Shown piece by piece: positions 14,158 through 15,281 of a DNA stretch of 15,281 nucleotides. Location: NCBI GenBank assembly GCA_018399515.1, contig JAGYOB010000337.1, positions 1 to 15,281 on the forward strand. The letters are read 5' to 3'. Position numbers and translations under genes: made by a program. How positions within the stretch are numbered: the first letter of the stretch is position 1; every line of letters starts with the position of its first letter. The notes below the pieces were generated by a model, which saw nothing but the letters and a program-made list of their open reading frames with translations, searched no databases and was not told the origin of the DNA. The stretch is from Candidatus Nanopelagicales bacterium (GTDB taxonomy: Bacteria > Actinomycetota > Actinomycetes > S36-B12).

Positions 14158-15281
14158 GCCAGCGCTTCACGATCGTCGTCGGTATCGGCATCACCGGGTC
14201 GCGCAGCGTAATTGCGCCTCGGGCGAGGCGGAGGTGGTCGCAGGCTGCGCAGCCCCATGATGACGAGCACCACCCCGACCGCCATGGCTGCCAGCAGGCC
14301 CCAGGCCCATCCGTTGGAGCCGACCGCTGCGGCGGTTTGCAAGGCTGAGGTTTCTTCCACCGTGGGCGAGGTGACTTCAGGTTCCTGGGGGCCGCCACCG
14401 GCATCGGGAGCGACCGTGGGTACCGGAGCGGCGGTGGCCTCACCGAAACCAGGTCGGACCGGGTCGACCAGGTATCCCACCGGGGTGACCGCGTCGATAT
14501 TGGCGAAGCCCCAGTCCAGAAGCGGCGCTGCAGCGTCGTAGGTGGGTCCGGAGAAGTTCATCACGGTGACGACCAAAGAGGTGTCGCCGCGCTGTGCTGC
14601 GCCGATGAAGGTCTTGCCCGCCTCGGTCGTCCAGCCGGTCTTCAACCCGATGGCGCCCTCGTAGGGTGCCCGGCCGTCGATCGGGTTGAGCAGCGGATTC
14701 TGGTTGGCGATGGTGAACGTACCGCGGGTTTCGCCGGGCTCGGCGGGCATGTATCCGGGATAGTCGGGAACGCTGATCGTTGTGGCGTATCGGCGGAATT
14801 CGGGATCCTGCAGGCCCTCACGGGCGATGAGCGCTAGGTCGTAGGCGCTGGAGATCTGTCCTTGAGCAGGCAGTCCGGAGGTGTTCTTGGCGACGGTGTC
14901 ATAGGCCTGCAGCCGCTGCAGCTCCTCATTCATCTGGGCGATCGTGCGATCCATGCCGCCGTTGGCATTGGCCAGCGCCATGGCTGCGTCGTTGCCGCTC
15001 TGCAGGAACAGACCGAGGAAGAGTTCGGCGATCGTGTACTCACCATCCTCGACCAGGCCGACCCGGCTTCCCTCGATGGCGACATCGTCGTATGTCGTGA
15101 CATAGACCTCCTCGGAATTGAGTCGAGGGATGAGGGTCAACGCCGTAAGGGTCTTGAAAGTGCTCGCGGGAGGACGCTGGACGTGCGGGCCGCGCGTAGC
15201 CAGGATCGCTCCGGAATCCAGATCGGCGATCAGCCAGGTGGTCGCGCCGACATCGGGCAGCGGGGTCGCGGTTGGGCCGGG
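14142..15281 (-). CDS. dacA: D-alanyl-D-alanine carboxypeptidase (peptidase S11, PBP5-like), N-terminus outside window
   Basis: Reading the minus strand, the frame is open from the window edge (15281) to TGA 14144-14142, giving 379 visible residues. The protein trims the terminal D-Ala of peptidoglycan stem peptides outside the membrane. All three active-site motifs are present: SxxK as ASTFK (the STFK codons at 15164-15153), SGN (visible residues 95-97) and KTG (214-216, GLKTGWT). A TTG-started reading beginning at 15140 would lose the SxxK and is not the true start. After the catalytic domain there is no obvious PBP5 C-terminal beta domain; instead an Ala/Pro/Thr/Val-rich linker (about 280-315) leads to a membrane helix GLLAAMAVGVVLVIMGLRSL and a basic, then acidic, tail. 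The signal peptide must lie beyond the window. Confidence 0.94.
   Translation of the reverse strand, partial: PGPTATPLPDVGATTWLIADLDSGAILATRGPHVQRPPASTFKTLTALTLIPRLNSEEVYVTTYDDVAIEGSRVGLVEDGEYTIAELFLGLFLQSGNDAAMALANANGGMDRTIAQMNEELQRLQAYDTVAKNTSGLPAQGQISSAYDLALIAREGLQDPEFRRYATTISVPDYPGYMPAEPGETRGTFTIANQNPLLNPIDGRAPYEGAIGLKTGWTTEAGKTFIGAAQRGDTSLVVTVMNFSGPTYDAAAPLLDWGFANIDAVTPVGYLVDPVRPGFGEATAAPVPTVAPDAGGGPQEPEVTSPTVEETSALQTAAAVGSNGWAWGLLAAMAVGVVLVIMGLRSLRPPPPRPRRNYAARPGDADTDDDREALAQSGS

Noticed and set aside
14142..15140. Treating the carboxypeptidase as complete from the TTG at 15140
   Set aside because: The frame continues to the window edge and the catalytic SxxK (ASTFK) is encoded at 15164-15153, upstream of that codon; the gene is truncated by the window instead.
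1..15281. Defence island, prophage, CRISPR array, biosynthetic cluster or other new multi-gene system
   Set aside because: Every gene but the transporter belongs to familiar core families in a familiar order; there are no spaced repeats, integrase, transposase, toxin-antitoxin or synthase genes.

Overview
The window is one stretch of core chromosome from a high-G+C Gram-positive bacterium (Actinomycetota; the gene content fits Micrococcales or Propionibacteriales, but genus cannot be read from the sequence alone). The reasons are the G+C-rich codon use (about 70% in folD and mdh lines counted by hand), frequent GTG starts, genes that appear to be transcribed without a leader, and a gene order sucD - perM-like - purN - purH of the kind known from mycobacteria, followed by folD - DUF3017 - mdh - icd.

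Layout. The 3' end of sucD (1-253) is followed by a polytopic DUF6350/PerM-like membrane protein (313-1677), whose end overlaps a small RDD-family membrane protein (1658-2305). Next come purN and purH, which overlap by 4 bp and supply the two formyl-transfer steps of purine synthesis. A YdcZ/DUF606-type DMT transporter (4542-5558), about 60% G+C and with different codon use, interrupts the run and looks acquired. folD (5607-6464), which makes the 10-formyl-THF used by PurN and PurH, and a small DUF3017 membrane protein follow. Then come malate dehydrogenase, eukaryotic-type NADP isocitrate dehydrogenase, an exonuclease III (AP endonuclease), a succinate-semialdehyde-type aldehyde dehydrogenase, a CNNM/CorC-type membrane protein with CBS domains, trpS, and on the minus strand a truncated D-Ala-D-Ala carboxypeptidase that converges on and overlaps trpS by 16 bp. 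All other genes are on the plus strand.

How the genes fit together. sucD, mdh, icd and the SSADH-like dehydrogenase all act in or feed the TCA cycle. purN, purH and folD form a one-carbon/purine module. The remainder are envelope or housekeeping genes.

Non-coding signals. There is no gap over 300 bp; the largest is 156 bp (6835-6990) in front of mdh and carries a strong palindromic operator candidate. Four genes (purN, folD, DUF3017, CNNM) each have a TANNNT hexamer ending 7 or 8 nt before the start codon, which points to leaderless transcripts. A 14-bp perfect inverted repeat fills most of the icd-xthA gap, and a perfect 14-bp tandem duplication lies in front of the aldehyde dehydrogenase gene. 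I saw no tRNA, rRNA, CRISPR, phage or insertion-sequence features, and no convincing new multi-gene system. The interest here lies in the regulatory DNA and the apparently inserted transporter.
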